Assembly (NCBI GenBank): GCA_018223435.1
Contig: JAGTTO010000001.1
Span: forward strand, 620,001-684,000
Source of the DNA: Lachnospiraceae bacterium Marseille-Q4251
GTDB lineage: Bacteria > Bacillota > Clostridia > Lachnospirales > Lachnospiraceae
Length of the DNA stretch: 64,000 bases
Reading direction: 5' to 3'
The notes beneath the pieces were generated by a model. It ran no database searches, was not told the origin of the DNA, and saw only the letters and a list, made by a program, of their open reading frames with translations. How positions within the stretch are numbered: position 1 is the first letter of the stretch; every line of letters starts with the position of its first letter. The position numbers and the translations under genes were made by a program. Shown here in pieces: positions 63,551 to 64,000 of this stretch.

Positions 63551-63693
63551 GTAACTATTCAGAGCCCATCTCGATTCCGCTTTGCTTCATCTCGATGTGC
63601 CTGCTCGCCAAATAGATTTTTGGTCAAAATCGTTCGTTCATGCAAGCATGACTCACACTTTTAACAGAAAATCTGCTTGACTCTGAATATTAC
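63551..63693. repeat. 143-bp element with GTAACTATTCAGAG-type inverted ends
   Basis: GTAACTATTCAGAG at the left end and CTCTGAATATTAC at the right are inverted repeats with one missing base. Inside is copy D of the hairpin repeat (minus strand GAGTCATGCTTGCATGAACG, 63625-63680). Non-coding, MITE-like, next to a terminator. Confidence 0.6.
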
Positions 63694-63720
63694 AAAAAAC
63701 CGACCGTTTTCGCGATCGGC
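63693..63720 (-). terminator. Terminator of the last gene
   Basis: GCCGATCG/CGGTCGG stem with a CGAAAA loop, followed by a T run on the minus strand, just after the stop at 63727. Confidence 0.8.
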
Positions 63721-63726
63721 TTTTCG

Positions 63727-64000
63727 TTATGACGCACAGGTACTTTTGTGATAGGCGAGTTTCTCTTCCTCCAGGAAGGTCTGGACCGCTTTCCAGCGCT
63801 CTTTCTCGTCGGTCTCTGGCTCCTCCGGAAGCTGCCGGCTCTCCTTGAGCCAGGCCTCGATCTTCTCCCGCTGGACCTTCGGCACTTTTAGCTCATCCAG
63901 GCGCTTTTCGTAGTCCTCTCTCGAGAGGAAAAGGGAGAGCGTCGCCAGATATCTCCGGTAGATCTCATTGGAACGGACGGTCTCGTAGGATTTCCAGAGG
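63727..64000 (-). CDS. Uncharacterised protein, C-terminal 90 residues
   Basis: Only the end of the gene is in the window; the frame is open to base 64000. The visible part is helical and charged (LWKSYETVRSNEIYRRYLAT, later KRLDELKVPKVQREKIEAWL, ending EEEKLAYHKSTCAS). Its good G+C and a terminator after the stop support a real gene. No family recognised from this part. Confidence 0.65.
   Translation of the reverse strand, partial: LWKSYETVRSNEIYRRYLATLSLFLSREDYEKRLDELKVPKVQREKIEAWLKESRQLPEEPETDEKERWKAVQTFLEEEKLAYHKSTCAS

Overview
The window comes from a Gram-positive gut-type clostridium of the family Lachnospiraceae. The 16S rRNA has the sequence style of Clostridium cluster XIVa. Many of the regulators are YesM/YesN and BceRS-like systems, the thrS leader is a T-box, and the apt-relA-MBL-hemZ cluster has the order usual in clostridia. 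Most genes lie on the minus strand, so transcription mostly runs from high to low coordinates.

Layout. 1-6.4 kb: a sugar-type sensory and uptake cluster (M20 peptidase, YesM kinase, solute-binding lipoprotein, YesN regulator, and the start of a second binding protein). 6.7-12.2 kb: an rRNA operon in the unusual order 16S - 5S - tRNA-Ile - tRNA-Ala - 23S, read from two strong tandem promoters. 12.5-21.9 kb: an alpha/beta hydrolase, a second YesN/YesM pair on the plus strand, and a convergent ABC sugar importer with a GH127 beta-L-arabinofuranosidase, probably regulated by that pair. 22.1-24.5 kb: an OmpR/HAMP-kinase two-component system with a small cysteine-rich ORF. 24.6-30.4 kb: a small alarmone synthetase, hemZ, an MBL hydrolase, the bifunctional Rel enzyme and apt. 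30.7-32 kb: five tRNA-Leu genes, four of them in a large inverted duplication. 32-37 kb: acylphosphatase, RNase P RNA, infC-rpmI-rplT with an L20-type leader and an AUU start, a DUF1540 protein, and thrS with its T-box. 37-46.8 kb: an ABC exporter, housekeeping proteins, RNase J and a MATE exporter. 47-52.6 kb: a Bce-type antimicrobial-peptide sensing and export module coupled to a threonine aldolase gene. 52.8-57.8 kb: a small membrane protein, a VTC-like protein, purA, a LysR regulator and purB. 61-63.5 kb: a polar amino-acid ABC importer. A partial gene closes the window.

The most interesting region is 57.86-61.1 kb. It is an AT-rich island between purB and the amino-acid importer, flanked by imperfect direct repeats of about 38 bp that duplicate the 3' end of the importer ATPase gene, like an att duplication. 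It carries a stand-alone reverse transcriptase with a one-base frameshift, two GNAT acetyltransferases and, upstream of the reverse transcriptase, a leader of about 310 nt. That leader has its own promoter, several hairpins and an 8-nt long-range complementarity. A non-coding RNA followed by a lone reverse transcriptase is the layout of some defence-associated reverse transcriptases (DRT); the class cannot be fixed by eye.

Several families of short intergenic palindromic repeats are scattered through the window: elements ending in GTAACTGTTCAG, hairpins with a CATGCTTGCATG or CGTGCAAGCACG core, and a MITE-like element with 25-bp perfect terminal inverted repeats. No CRISPR array, transposase or integrase was seen.
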